In this document: piece by piece, positions 19,625-29,644 of the stretch | Numbering within the stretch: position 1 is the first letter of the stretch | How the letters are laid out: every line of letters starts with the position of its first letter | Source: Hyphomicrobiales bacterium | Lineage (GTDB): Bacteria > Pseudomonadota > Alphaproteobacteria > Rhizobiales > Beijerinckiaceae | Direction of reading: 5' to 3' | DNA length: 64,000 nt | Assembly: GCA_016716745.1 (NCBI GenBank) | Contig: JADJVD010000005.1 | Location: forward strand, 62,001 to 126,000 | Translations under genes and position numbers: made by a program | Notes under the pieces: model-generated | Told to the model about the DNA's origin: nothing | Seen by the model: the letters and a program-made list of their open reading frames with translations, nothing else | Databases searched by the model: none

Positions 19625-19803
19625 GGCCCGGCCGAGTTCGAAGGGCGCGATCCCGAAGATGCGGGCGCGCGGGCGCGTCGGCGCGGCCGGGTTCCGGCCC
19701 TCATTCGCGGCTCGGTCGCAGAGCAGCTCGACCTCGCCCGCGCGCCCGCACTCGACGGTCACGAGCGTCTCTCCGAAACCGTGGAAGCAAGAGCGGCGGC
19801 GTC

Positions 19804-22800
19804 TCACGCCTTGCCGAAGCCGCCGCCCGTGGGCGTGACGATGGTGATCGCCTCGCCCGCCTCGAGCACGGTCTGGTCGCAGCCTTTCAGTTCCTCCGCG
19901 CGACCGTCCTTCCGCCGCACGATGTTGCGGCCGAGTTGGCCGGGCTCGCCCCCGGCAAGGCCGAAGGGGCGCACGCGGCGATGGCCGGAGAGGATCGCAA
20001 GATCCATCGTCTCGCGGAAGCGGATGGTGCGGCTCGTGCCGTCGCCCGCCTTCCACCTGCCCTTGCCGCCGGAGCCGGCGCGGATGTGGAAATCCTCCAG
20101 CACCACGGGGAAGCGATATTCGAGGATCTCGGGATCGGTGAGGCGCGAATTGGTCATGTGCGTGTGCACGCCGCTCGCCCCGTCGAAGCCCTCGCCCGCC
20201 GGCGCGCCGGAGCACAGCGTCTCGTAATATTGATAGCGGTCGTTGCCGAAGGTGACGTTGTTCATCGTGCCCTGCGCCGCCGCGAGCGCGCCGAGCGCGC
20301 CGAACAGACAGTTCGTCACGGCCTGGCTGACCTCGACATTGCCGGCGACGACGGCGGCCGGATATTCGGGCGAGAGCATCGAGGCCTTCGGGATCACGAT
20401 GTCGATGTTGCGCAGGCAGCCGGCGTTCATCGGAATGTCGGCCTGCACCATGACGCGGAAGACGTAGAGCACGGCGGCGCGCGTCACCGGCTCGGGGGCG
20501 TTGAAATTGTCGGCGCGCTGCGGCGAGGTTCCGGTGAAATCGACCGTGGCGCGTCGCGCCTTTCTGTCGACGGCGATCCTCACCTTGACGACGCAGCCCT
20601 GATCCATCTCGTAGTCGAAGCGCGAGTCCGTCAGCTTCTCGATGACGCGGGCGACGCTTTCGGCGGCGTTGTCCTGGACATGGCCCATATAGGCGGAGAC
20701 GACATTGAGGCCGAAGGTCTCGATCATCTTCGCAAGCTCGGCGACGCCCTTCTCGTTGGCGGCGATCTGCGCCTTCAGGTCGTTGACGTTCTGCACGACG
20801 TTGCGCGCCGGATAGGCGGCGTTCGAGAGCAGGGAGATCAGCTCCGCCTCGCGGAAGCGGCCGCGATCGACGAGCTTGAAATTGTCGATGTAGACGCCTT
20901 CCTCGACGATGTTGGTCGCCAGCGGGCTCATCGAACCCGGCGTGATGCCGCCGATGTCGGCGTGATGGCCGCGCGAGGCGACGTAGAACAGGAATGCTTG
21001 CTCGGACTCATCGAAAACCGGACTGATGACGGTGATGTCGGGCAGATGCGTGCCGCCGTTGTAGGGCGCGTTCAGCGCATAGACGTCGCCGGGCCGGATC
21101 GCGCCCGCGTTGAGCCGGATGATCGTCTCGACCGAGCGATCCATCGAGCCCAGATGCACCGGCATGTGCGGCGCGTTGGCGACGAGGTCGCCGTCGCTGG
21201 TCGAACACCGCGCAGGAGAAATCCAGCCGCTCCTTGATGTTCACCGAATAGGCGGTGTTCTGCAGGCGCAACCCCATCTGCTCGGCGATGGACATGTAGA
21301 GGTTGTTGAAGATTTCCAGCATCACCGGGTCGGCGTGCGTGCCGATCGCCTCGCGCCGCGGCAGCGCGACGTGACGGTCGAGCACGACATGGTTCTTGCG
21401 CGTGATCGTGGCGCGCCAGCCCTCCTCGATCATGATCGTCTGATGCGGCTCGATCAGCAGGGCAGGGCCTTTCACGCGATGGCCGATGTCGAGCTGGTCG
21501 CGCGTGAAGACGGCGGCGTCGCGCCATTGACCTTGCGAGAAGATGCGGGTGCGGCGCGCGGGCTTCGGCGGCCTCGCGGTCGTCTCGGCGCGCGCGCGTT
21601 CGACGAAGCGTGCCCCGCCGCCGACCGACTCGACGGAGACCGCCTCGAGCACCAGCGCCTTCGAGCGGTCGATGAAGCCGAAGCGCGCCTTGTGCGCCTT
21701 CTCGAACGCGGTCTGCATCGCCTTGAGCGTTCCAGCGGCGACGACGAGCGCGGTGTCGGTGCCGGCGTAGCGCACATGCGCGCGGACATGGGTGACGATG
21801 TCGCCGCGCGCGACGCCCTGGCCGGCGACCTCGCGCACGGTTTGCGCGGCGAGGCGCTTGCCCTCGCGGCCGATGGCGGCGAGGCCGCGCTGGTCGAGCG
21901 GCGTTTCGACGCCCTGCTGACGCTGGGCGCGAATGTCGGCGAGGCCCATTCCGTATGCGGAAAGCAGCGAGGAATAGGGGTGGATCAGGACCGTCTTCAT
22001 GCCGAGCGCATCGGCGACGAGGCAGGCGTGCTGGCCGCCGGCGCCGCCGAAACAGTTGAGCGCATAGCGCGTCACGTCGTAGCCGCGCGCGACGGAAATC
22101 TTCTTGATCGCCTCGGCCATGTTGGCGACGGCGATGCGCACGAAGCCGTCGGCGACTTGTTCCGGCGTGCGGCCGTCGCCGACTTCGCTGGCCAACACCG
22201 CGAAGGCGGCGCGCACGGCGTCTGCGTCGAGAGGTTGATTGCGGTCGGGGCCGAAGATTGCGGGAAAGAAATCCGGAATCAGCTTGCCGAGCATCACATT
22301 CGCGTCGGTGACGGCGAGCGGGCCGCCGCGGCGATAGCATTTCGGGCCGGGATCGGCGCCGGCGGAGTCGGGGCCGACGCGGAAGCGCGCGCCGTCGAAA
22401 TGCAGGATCGAGCCGCCGCCCGCGGCCACCGTATGAATGAGCATCATCGGGGCGCGCATGCGAACGCCCGCGACCTCGGTCTCGAAGGCGCGCTCGAACT
22501 CGCCGTCGAAATGGGCGACGTCGGTCGAGGTGCCGCCCATGTCGAAACCGATGAGGCGCTTCATCCCGGCGCTGCGCCCCGTCTCGGCGAGTGCGACCAC
22601 GCCGCCGGCCGGGCCCGACAGGATCGCGTCCTTGCCGGCGAAAAGATCGGCGGCGGTGAGGCCGCCGGACGACATCATGAACATCAGCCGCGCGCCCGAG
22701 CGCTCAACATCGAGCTCTTTCGCCACGCGGTCGACGTAGCGTTTCAGGATCGGCGAGAGATAGGCGTCGACGACGGTGGTGTCGCCGCGCCCGACCAGCT

Positions 22801-23584
22801 TGATCAGCGGCGAAACCTCATGGCTGACCGAGACCTGCGCGAAGCCGATGTCGCGGGCGATGTCGGCGGCGAGCTTCTCATGCGCGGGGAAGCGATAGGC
22901 GTGCATGAAGACGATGGCGACCGCCTCGAAACCCTTCGCCTTCGCGGCTTCGAGCGCGGCGCGGATATCGGCGGCGCTGGCGGCCTTCTCGACGACGCCG
23001 TCGGCGAGGATGCGCTCGTCGATCTCGACGACCTCGCTGTAGAGCTGCTCGGGTTTGACGATGTTCTTGGCGAAGATGTGCGGGCGCGCCTGATAGCCGA
23101 TGGCGAGCGCGTCGCGAAATCCCTTCGTCGTCATCAGCAGCGTGCGCTCGCCCTTGCGCTCGAGCAGCGCGTTGGTGGCGACGGTGGTGCCCATCTTCAC
23201 CGCGCCGATGGAGCGCGGCGGCATCGGCGCGCCCGCCGACAGGCCGAGCAGATCGCGGATGCCGGCGACGGCGGCGTCCGCATAGGCCTCGGGATTCTCG
23301 GAGAGGAATTTGCGCGTGTGCAGGCGTCCCTGCGGGTCGCGGCCGACGATGTCGGTGAAGGTGCCGCCCCGGTCGATCCAGAAATCCCACGGCGCTGCGG
23401 CTTTGGCGCGGGCGGGTTTGGCGGGCGCCGCCTTGGGCCTGGCCGCCGGCTGCGCCTTCGCCGCCTTGGCCGCGGGCCTGGCCGCCTTGGCCGCGGGCTT
23501 GGCCGCCTTGGCCGCGGGCTTGGCCGCCTTGGCCGCGGGCTTGGCCGCCTTGGCCTTGTTCGCCGTCCGCTTCGTCGTCGCCAT
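19804..23584 (-). pseudogene. fused HyuA-HyuB hydantoinase/5-oxoprolinase with one frameshift
   Basis: One long gene of about 1,260 codons. Residues 1-62 are an alanine/lysine/proline-rich extension. Then the HyuA ATPase half follows: [74 protein letters not shown] and [18 protein letters not shown]. It continues without a break into HyuB ([40 protein letters not shown]; ending TPTGGGFGKA). Such fusions hydrolyse 5-oxoproline or hydantoins with ATP. At about 21,200, after CAVFD, one surplus C shifts the frame; removing it restores [11 protein letters not shown]. Both halves are otherwise intact, so a base-calling error is likely. The ATG at 23584 has AAGGGG upstream. A MarR-like gene is divergent. 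Confidence 0.87.
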
Positions 23585-23628
23585 GTCAGCCCCTTTTCGA
23601 TCCGCCGGCGGACCGTAGCGGCGGGGCG

Positions 23629-23662
23629 TTGCCAACGTCAACGATTTGTCGATAAATTATCG
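23629..23662 (+). promoter_or_regulatory. promoter with overlapping palindrome before MarR-like gene
   Basis: TTGCCA (23629-23634), 17 bases, then ATAAAT (23652-23657) resembles a sigma-70 promoter. The palindrome CGATA-AAT-TATCG (23650-23662) covers the -10 and ends two bases before the ATG at 23665. No Shine-Dalgarno precedes the ATG. A repressor bound here would block the gene's own promoter, and possibly the divergent hydantoinase gene 45 bases away. Confidence 0.45.
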
Positions 23663-23664
23663 GC

Positions 23665-24195
23665 ATGACGCGCGCCGCCTCGTCCATCGGCCCAATCGGC
23701 CCCATCGTCTCCTCGTCGCATCTGGCGGACGGGGCGAGCCCGGCGCTGTCGGAGTTCGAGTTCGGGCTCATCCTCGTCAGCCACGCCTTCCAGCGCTGGA
23801 TGGTGCGCGGCATGGCGGCGGCGGGCTATCCGGACCTGTCGCCGCTCGACGTGCTGGCGCTGCACTCGGTGGCCCATCGCGGCAAGGCCAAGCGCCTCGC
23901 CGACATCTGCCTCGTCCTCAACGTCGAGGACACCCATCTCGTCGCCTATGCGCTGAAGAAACTGGAGCGGCTCGGCCTCGTCGCCGGCGGCCGGGCCGGC
24001 AAGGAGAAGACGGCGGCGCTGACGGCGAAGGGCCGCGTCGCCTGCGAGGCCTATCGCCGCATCCGCGAGGAGGTGTTGGTGGCGGCGGTGAAGTCCGTGG
24101 GGCTCGACGAGACGCAGCTCGGCGAGGCGGCGCGGCGGATGCGCGCGCTCTCCGGCCATTACGACCAGGCGGCGCGGGCGGCGGCGAGCCTGTGA
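23665..24195 (+). CDS. MarR-like winged-helix regulator
   Basis: A 176-residue protein with a winged-helix region: GYPDLSPLDVLALHSVAHRG, KRLADICLVLNVEDTHLVAY, ALKKLERLGLVAGGRAGKEK and TAALTAKGRVACEAYRRI, the MarR-family order of recognition helix and wing. It lies divergently 80 bases from the HyuA-HyuB gene, a common arrangement for the local repressor of hydantoinase/5-oxoprolinase genes; that target is an inference from position and from the palindrome just before its start. The ATG has no ribosome site, so the message may be leaderless. Confidence 0.82.
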   Translation: MTRAASSIGPIGPIVSSSHLADGASPALSEFEFGLILVSHAFQRWMVRGMAAAGYPDLSPLDVLALHSVAHRGKAKRLADICLVLNVEDTHLVAYALKKLERLGLVAGGRAGKEKTAALTAKGRVACEAYRRIREEVLVAAVKSVGLDETQLGEAARRMRALSGHYDQAARAAASL

Positions 24196-24373
24196 GCCCC
24201 GCCGCGGACGGGCGGAGGCGGGTTTTCGTTGCCTCGGCGCGGCGGAGCGCTTATATTTCCGCCATTCCCGTCATGGATGTCTGAGTTTGAGGCTTCGCCT
24301 CGGCCTGGCCGGAGCCGGACCCGTCGCGTCCGCGCGCCAGCGCCCCCGTCCGAAGCCCCGAAGGAGATTGAGG

Positions 24374-25084
24374 ATGAGCAACGCGCCGCTGATGCCGAAG
24401 GCCACCGCCGTGTGGCTGGTCGAGAACACCTCGCTGAGCTTCGACCAGATCGCCGCCTTCTGCAAACTGCACCCGCTCGAGGTGAAGGGCATCGCCGACG
24501 GCGAGGTCGCCGCCGGCATCAAGGGCTCCGACCCGATCTCGTCCGGCCAGCTCACGCGCGAGGAGATCGCGCGCGGCGAGAAGGACCCGAACCACGAGTT
24601 GAGGCTCGCCGTCTCCAAGGTGCGCGTGCCGGAGGTGAAGAAGACGCGCGGGCCGCGTTACACGCCGCTGTCGCGCCGGCAGGACCGGCCGAACGCCATC
24701 CTGTGGCTGGTGCGCAACCATCCCGAGCTGAAGGACGCGCAGATCATCCGCCTCGTCGGCACGACGAAGGCGACGGTGCAGGCGATCCGCAACCGCACGC
24801 ACTGGAACTCCTCGCAGCTCGCGCCGATGGACCCGGTGACGCTCGGCCTCGCCTCGCAGATCGATCTCGATTTCGAGGTCAACCGCGCCGCCAAGGACCG
24901 GCCGGCGGTCGAGGAGTCCGGCCAGACGCTGGTGCCGGCCGAGATCACCACCGCCCGCGAGCCGCGCTCGGAGACGCTGTCGGACGTGTTCGGCGACGCG
25001 CCGAAGGCGGCGCGCGAGGAGGAAGAGGAATACGACGCCGATTCCGTCTTCGCCCAGCTCAAGGGCATCCGCCAGAAGGACTGA
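24374..25084 (+). CDS. trcR: cell-cycle transcriptional regulator TrcR (DUF1013)
   Basis: A 236-residue protein beginning MPKATAVWLVENTSLSFDQI with FCKLHPLEVKGIADGEVA, IKGSDPISSGQLTREEI, and later QDRPNAILWLVRNHPELKDA and TTKATVQAIRNRTHWNSS. This is the DUF1013 family, unique to Alphaproteobacteria, described as TrcR, a regulator that associates with RNA polymerase and cell-cycle genes. Two helix-turn-helix-like repeats are visible. The C-terminus is acidic (AREEEEEYDADSVFAQLKGI). ATG 24374 has AAGGAG upstream. It converges with the TMEM43-like gene four bases later. Confidence 0.92.
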   Translation: MSNAPLMPKATAVWLVENTSLSFDQIAAFCKLHPLEVKGIADGEVAAGIKGSDPISSGQLTREEIARGEKDPNHELRLAVSKVRVPEVKKTRGPRYTPLSRRQDRPNAILWLVRNHPELKDAQIIRLVGTTKATVQAIRNRTHWNSSQLAPMDPVTLGLASQIDLDFEVNRAAKDRPAVEESGQTLVPAEITTAREPRSETLSDVFGDAPKAAREEEEEYDADSVFAQLKGIRQKD

Positions 25085-25088
25085 CTCC

Positions 25089-26285
25089 TCAAAGACGCGG
25101 CGGGCGCGGCGGGCCGGAGACGGTCGGCGTCCGCGCCGGCGGCTCGGGCCGGGGCGATGCGGGCGGCGGCGCCTCGGGCCGGCGGGCGCGCCGTCGCGAC
25201 AGCCAGACCAGCGCGCCGGCGGCCGCCGCCAGCGCCAGCAACGCCGACGGCCGGGCGAGCAGCCATCCGCCGGCGACGACCAGCGGCGCGACGAGCAGCG
25301 TGAGGAGCGCCGCCGCGCCCTTCGTTCCGGCCGCCACCAGCGGGCCGACGACCGGCAGAAGATCGGCGACCGCCGCCAGCGGCGCCAGCAGCAGCGCGAA
25401 ACCCCACATCATCAGGAGCGCGCCGACGAAGCGCAGCGCCCACGTCATGAAGGTCGCGCCGGCGTGCGCGCCGCCGAACAGGTCCTCGGGCGTCGCCAGG
25501 CCGCGCGCGGCGATGAGAATCGTCTCGCCTGTCTCGGCCTCGCGGTGGGCGACGAGACGCCCTGCCGACTGGCGCGCCGCCAGACTGATGTCGCCCGCCG
25601 GCGCGATCCGGTAGCTGACGCGCACGTCGCCGATCTCGGGCGCGTTCGGCGTGCGGCTGGCGATCAGCCATTCGCCTCGCCGCGCCAGAGGCCGGCCGGC
25701 GAGCGCGGCGCCCGGCGCATCTGTCGGATCGAGCACATGCGGCGCGGTCGGCAGCGCGGCGATGGCCTCCTCGCTCAAGGCGAAGCCGCCGAGGCTCGCG
25801 CCGGCCGCGGTCATCCGCCGGTCTCCGAAGGGCGGCGGCGGGTTCTCCAGCCCGCGCGCCTGCATGTAGACGGTGGTCGGCTCGGGCCGCTCGGCCCAGA
25901 CCTTGGCGAGCGTGATCCCGACCGTCTCCATGGTCTGGCCCGAGACGCCGCGGCGGGACGGCGACTGCTCGCGCCACTGATAGGTTTCGACCTTGCGGAT
26001 CGCGGCGAGCGCGGGCAGGGCGATCCCCGTCTCGGAATCGACGATGGGTTGCGGAGCGACCGCCAGCCCGCGCACGAAGACGAGCCTGTCCTCGTTGGTC
26101 GGATCGGGCCGCGCCGCGTCGACGACGCGGACCTCGCGCCCGCCGATGTCGAGCGCGCGATGCGTCGCCGCGGAGCGGCTCTCGTTCCAGGCGAGCAGCG
26201 CGAGCGAGGCGGCGAGCAGCGCCAGGCCGAACCAGGCGTTGCGGCCGGACAGCGCGATGCGCGCGGCGAGCGGGGCCTCGTTCAT
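25089..26285 (-). CDS. TMEM43 family membrane protein
   Basis: A 398-residue protein with a transmembrane helix at residues 14-32, a large non-membrane domain (DPTNEDRLVFVRGLAVAPQP; ALAAIRKVETYQWREQSPSR), and three or four C-terminal helices (FMTWALRFVGALLMMWGFAL; LLPVVGPLVAAGTKGAAALL). This order and the KVETYQWRE segment are typical of the TMEM43/LUMA family, found in bacteria and eukaryotes with no clear bacterial function. The tail is proline-rich. It lies seven bases after the secreted protein gene at 26293, so the two form an operon. Confidence 0.82.
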   Translation of the reverse strand: MNEAPLAARIALSGRNAWFGLALLAASLALLAWNESRSAATHRALDIGGREVRVVDAARPDPTNEDRLVFVRGLAVAPQPIVDSETGIALPALAAIRKVETYQWREQSPSRRGVSGQTMETVGITLAKVWAERPEPTTVYMQARGLENPPPPFGDRRMTAAGASLGGFALSEEAIAALPTAPHVLDPTDAPGAALAGRPLARRGEWLIASRTPNAPEIGDVRVSYRIAPAGDISLAARQSAGRLVAHREAETGETILIAARGLATPEDLFGGAHAGATFMTWALRFVGALLMMWGFALLLAPLAAVADLLPVVGPLVAAGTKGAAALLTLLVAPLVVAGGWLLARPSALLALAAAAGALVWLSRRRARRPEAPPPASPRPEPPARTPTVSGPPRPPRL

Positions 26286-26292
26286 CTCTAGC

Positions 26293-27306
26293 TCAAGGCA
26301 GCATGGCGGCGAGCGCGGCGCGATAGCGCGCGCCGACCGCCTCGAGAGTCTTGCGTTTGCCCGGCGGCGAGTTGAGGCCGATCTCATACCAGCCGCCTCG
26401 GCGGCGCGGCACGTAATAGACCTCCTCGTACTTGTTTTGGCAGGAGAAGCCGATTCCGAAGGTGTCGGCGCGCCCGTCGAGACCGGGCAGATCGGCGATC
26501 TGCAGCGACCCGTCGGCGCAGGCCTGCCGCAGCAGCGCCTTGCGCGCCTCGCGCCGCGCCTCGGCGCCGTCGTTCTGCTGCGGCGGATTCCAGAAGGTCA
26601 TGCCCATGATGTTGGCCGGCCCGTCCGGCCCCGGCGCGCCGGGATGGCCCCACAGCGTGATCGGCCGGTCGAAGCCGGGCGGCCGCTTGCCGTTGGCGAA
26701 GACGATGTAGGGCGCGCCGACCTTCTCGGCGGCGGCGAGGCCGATCAAGCCCGCCTCCGTCGTGATCGCCTCGTCAACCGGCGAGGGGCCGGCGGCCGGC
26801 GGCTTCATCTTCGCGCGCTCGAGGATGACGCATTCGAGCAGCCGCGGCAGCGCCTTGTCGAGGCCGCTCACGTCGAGCGTCGTCGCCAGGCCCGGCACGG
26901 CGACGCCGATGCGTTTGGCCCCACGCAGCGCGTCGTAATCGGCGCCGAGCGTCGCGCCGACGATCTGCGCCATCGTGGCGGTCAACGCCAGCGCCGAACC
27001 CTTGCGCTCGGGCGCCTCGTCGATCTTCACCGTGGCCTCGAAACGCTGCTGCGGCGTGACGGCGATGCGTGGATCGGAGACGATCAGCGCGACATTAAGG
27101 TTGGCCGGAAAGACCAGCGTGATCTCCGTGCCGCCGGCGAATTTCAGGCCGAGGCCGCAATTGCGGAACTCGCCGGTCTTGTCGTCCATCCAGACGCCGC
27201 CGTTCCAATTGCCTTGCTGGAGGCGCGAACTGAAGCCTGCCTCGGCGGCGGCGCCGGCAAGCAATAGGGGAAGGGCGAGGAGAAGCGCGGCGCGGGGCGA
27301 GACCAT
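26293..27306 (-). CDS. secreted hypothetical protein in operon with TMEM43-like gene
   Basis: A 337-residue protein with a signal peptide (SPRAALLLALPLLLAGAAAE, cleavage near AAEAGFSS). The mature part has no membrane helix and contains CGLGLKFAGGTEITLVFPAN, an IVFANGK segment, and cysteines at RNCG, LLECV, QACAD and FSCQN that may form disulphides. It ends with a helix (KTLEAVGARYRAALAAML). I do not recognise a family. Its tight spacing to the TMEM43-like gene (7 bp) suggests that the two products work at the same membrane. Confidence 0.7.
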   Translation of the reverse strand: MVSPRAALLLALPLLLAGAAAEAGFSSRLQQGNWNGGVWMDDKTGEFRNCGLGLKFAGGTEITLVFPANLNVALIVSDPRIAVTPQQRFEATVKIDEAPERKGSALALTATMAQIVGATLGADYDALRGAKRIGVAVPGLATTLDVSGLDKALPRLLECVILERAKMKPPAAGPSPVDEAITTEAGLIGLAAAEKVGAPYIVFANGKRPPGFDRPITLWGHPGAPGPDGPANIMGMTFWNPPQQNDGAEARREARKALLRQACADGSLQIADLPGLDGRADTFGIGFSCQNKYEEVYYVPRRRGGWYEIGLNSPPGKRKTLEAVGARYRAALAAMLP

Positions 27307-27459
27307 GGGCGGCTCCGAAAAGGCGGGCGCCGCAAGGGTTTCCCATTTGTCGCGCGCCTTGCGTGCGCAGGCGCACGTCGCGGCTCCGGGTTGCGACCGT
27401 TGACGCCGCCTGGCGGCCGTGTGCGTGTGCTCGGAACAGACGGAACGCGGGGGCGAGAC

Positions 27460-28548
27460 ATGATGCGGCGGACGTTGCTGAAGGGCGGTCTGGCGGGACT
27501 GTGGGGGCTCGGCGCCGGCGGAGCGGCCGCAGCGCCGTCAATGGCCGGATTTCGCGCCCCGGAGGAGACGCACCGCCACACCCGCACCTTCATGCAGTGG
27601 CCGGCGAACCGGACGGTGCATGACGACGCCGACTTCCTCGACGATCTGCAAGGCGCCGTCGCCCGCGTCGCCAACGCGATCTCGGATTTCGAGCCGGTCG
27701 TGATGCTGATGGACAAGGCGCAGGAGCGCGGCGCGCGCGCCAAGCTCGCCCGCGCGGTCGAGATCTGGGACATTCCAACGGACGATCTGTGGTGCCGCGA
27801 TTGCGGCCCGCTGTTCGTCGTCGACGGCAAGGGCGGCCTCGCCGTCTCGCGCATCCGCTTCAACGGCTGGGGCGGCAAGCAGACCCACAAGAACGACGGG
27901 CAGATCGCCGCGCGCGTCGCCAAGCGGCTCGGCGTTCCGGTGTTCGAGCAACCGCTCGTCGGCGAATCCGGCGGAGTCGAGAGCGACGGCGAGGGCACGC
28001 TGATCGCGCATGAAAGCTGCTGGGTGAATCCGAACCGCAATCGCGAGTCGAAAGCGGTGGTCACCGAGCGCCTGCTCGCCGCGCTCGGCGCGCGCAAGAT
28101 GATCTGGGCGCCGGGCGTGAAGGGCGAGGACATCACCGACTATCACATCGACGCGCTGGCGCGCTTCGTGAGGCCGGGCGCCGTCGTCATCCAGATGCCG
28201 GAGAAGATCGACCCGACCGATCCGTGGTCGAAATCGGCCTTCGAGACCTACGACATCCTCGCTGCGGCGACCGACGCCGATGGGCGCAAGCTGAAGCTTG
28301 AAACGTTGCCCGAGCCGACACGGCCGCGCGTCAAGGCGGACGATTTCGTCGCGTCCTACGTCAACTATTACGTGTGCAACGGCGCGGTGATCGCCGCGCA
28401 GTTCGGCGACCGCGACGCCGACGCGCAGGCGCGCGCCACGCTGGCGCGCCTCTATCCCGGCCGCGAGGTGCTGACGCTCGACATCGACGCGATCGGCGAG
28501 GTCGGCGGCGGCGTCCACTGCGCCACGCAGCAGCAGCCGACCGCCTGA
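27460..28548 (+). CDS. agmatine deiminase family protein with twin-arginine-like signal
   Basis: A 362-residue guanidino-group-modifying enzyme. The family motifs are all present: FMQWPANRTVHDD near the N-terminus, DLWCRDCGPLFVVD (the W.RD site), GGVESDGEGTLIAHESCWVN, DYHIDALARFVRPG, and the catalytic cysteine GEVGGGVHCATQQQPT at the very end. Agmatine deiminase makes N-carbamoylputrescine plus ammonia. Unusually, the start MMRRTLLKGGLAGLWGLGAG with AAAAPS looks like a Tat signal, so this copy may act in the periplasm. The ATG 27460/27463 pair starts it. No polyamine genes are adjacent. The substrate (agmatine or a related guanidine) is not certain. Confidence 0.87.
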   Translation: MMRRTLLKGGLAGLWGLGAGGAAAAPSMAGFRAPEETHRHTRTFMQWPANRTVHDDADFLDDLQGAVARVANAISDFEPVVMLMDKAQERGARAKLARAVEIWDIPTDDLWCRDCGPLFVVDGKGGLAVSRIRFNGWGGKQTHKNDGQIAARVAKRLGVPVFEQPLVGESGGVESDGEGTLIAHESCWVNPNRNRESKAVVTERLLAALGARKMIWAPGVKGEDITDYHIDALARFVRPGAVVIQMPEKIDPTDPWSKSAFETYDILAAATDADGRKLKLETLPEPTRPRVKADDFVASYVNYYVCNGAVIAAQFGDRDADAQARATLARLYPGREVLTLDIDAIGEVGGGVHCATQQQPTA

Positions 28549-28558
28549 GTGGGCAGCC

Positions 28559-29545
28559 TCAGCTCAGCCGGACGGCCGCGCCGGTGCGGTGGGCCTGCGT
28601 CGCGGCGTCGGCCAGAATCTGCGCGCGCAACCCGTCCTCGCCGGAGGGCGCGGGCGCGACGCCGCGCGTCACGGCGTCGATGAAGGATTCGATCTCGCGG
28701 CGATAGGCGGCGGCGTAGCGCTCGAGGAAGAAGTTCTGCACGGGATCGGCCAGAAAACCCTTGTCGGTGGCGATCTCCACTGTCGTTTCGTGCACGTTGT
28801 GGGCGCGCGCCATGCCCTTCGATCCGTGCACCTCGATGCGCTGGTCGTAGCCGTAGGCGGCGCGGCGCGAGTTGGAGATCTGCGCGATCTTGCCGGAGGC
28901 GGTCTTCAGCAGCACGGCGGCGGTGTCGACGTCGCCGGCCTCGCCGATCGCCTTGTCGACAAGCGCGGCGCCGACCGCGTGCACCTCCATCGGCTCCTCG
29001 CCGAGGAGGAAGCGCGCCATGTCGAGATCGTGGATCATCATGTCGCGGAACAGGCCGCCCGAACGCGCGACATAGCTCGCCGGCGGCGGCGCGGGATCGC
29101 GCGAGAGGATCGTCACCAGCTCGACGTCGCCGACCGCGCCCTGCGCGACGCGCGCCTGCACGGCGGCGAAGTTCGGATCGAAGCGGCGGTTGAAGCCGAT
29201 CATCAAAGGCGTCCCCGCCTTCGCGACGACGGCGAGGCAACGCCGGATGCGCCCGGCGTCGAGATCGACCGGCTTCTCGCAGAACACCGCCTTGCCAGCC
29301 TCGGCCGCCTTCTCGATCAGGTCGGCGTGCATGTCGGTCGGCGTGCAGATCAGCACCGCGTCGACGCTCTTGTCGGCGACGATCTCGTCGATCGTGGCGA
29401 CCCTGGCGCCGTGTTCGGCCGCGAGGGCGGAGGCCGCCTTGGCGTCGGCGTCGGCGACGGCGGCGAGCTCGGCCTTCGGGTGGGCGGCGACGTTGCCGCC
29501 GTGAATGCGGCCGATGCGGCCTGCGCCGAGCAATCCAAAACGCAT
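28559..29545 (-). CDS. iolG: inositol 2-dehydrogenase-like Gfo/Idh/MocA oxidoreductase
   Basis: A 328-residue NAD-dependent dehydrogenase. The Rossmann motif is FGLLGAGRIGRIHGGNVAAH, the conserved lysine lies in AVFCEKPVDLDAGR, and the catalytic Asp/His region is RDMMIHDLDMARFLLGEEP. These are the features of IolG, which oxidises myo-inositol to scyllo-inosose in the cytoplasm. I chose ATG 29545 because GGGAGG lies nine bases upstream; the ATG at 29554 touches that site. No other iol gene is adjacent, so the exact sugar substrate is uncertain. It is divergent from an SDR gene. Confidence 0.85.
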   Translation of the reverse strand: MRFGLLGAGRIGRIHGGNVAAHPKAELAAVADADAKAASALAAEHGARVATIDEIVADKSVDAVLICTPTDMHADLIEKAAEAGKAVFCEKPVDLDAGRIRRCLAVVAKAGTPLMIGFNRRFDPNFAAVQARVAQGAVGDVELVTILSRDPAPPPASYVARSGGLFRDMMIHDLDMARFLLGEEPMEVHAVGAALVDKAIGEAGDVDTAAVLLKTASGKIAQISNSRRAAYGYDQRIEVHGSKGMARAHNVHETTVEIATDKGFLADPVQNFFLERYAAAYRREIESFIDAVTRGVAPAPSGEDGLRAQILADAATQAHRTGAAVRLS

Positions 29546-29644
29546 GTGAGGCATCCTCCCGAAGCGACTCGCCTGTCTTCCGGCGAAAGCTATAGTCCCG
29601 CGCCGGACGGTTCGTCACTGGCCAGCGAGCAAAGGAGAGTTGCA

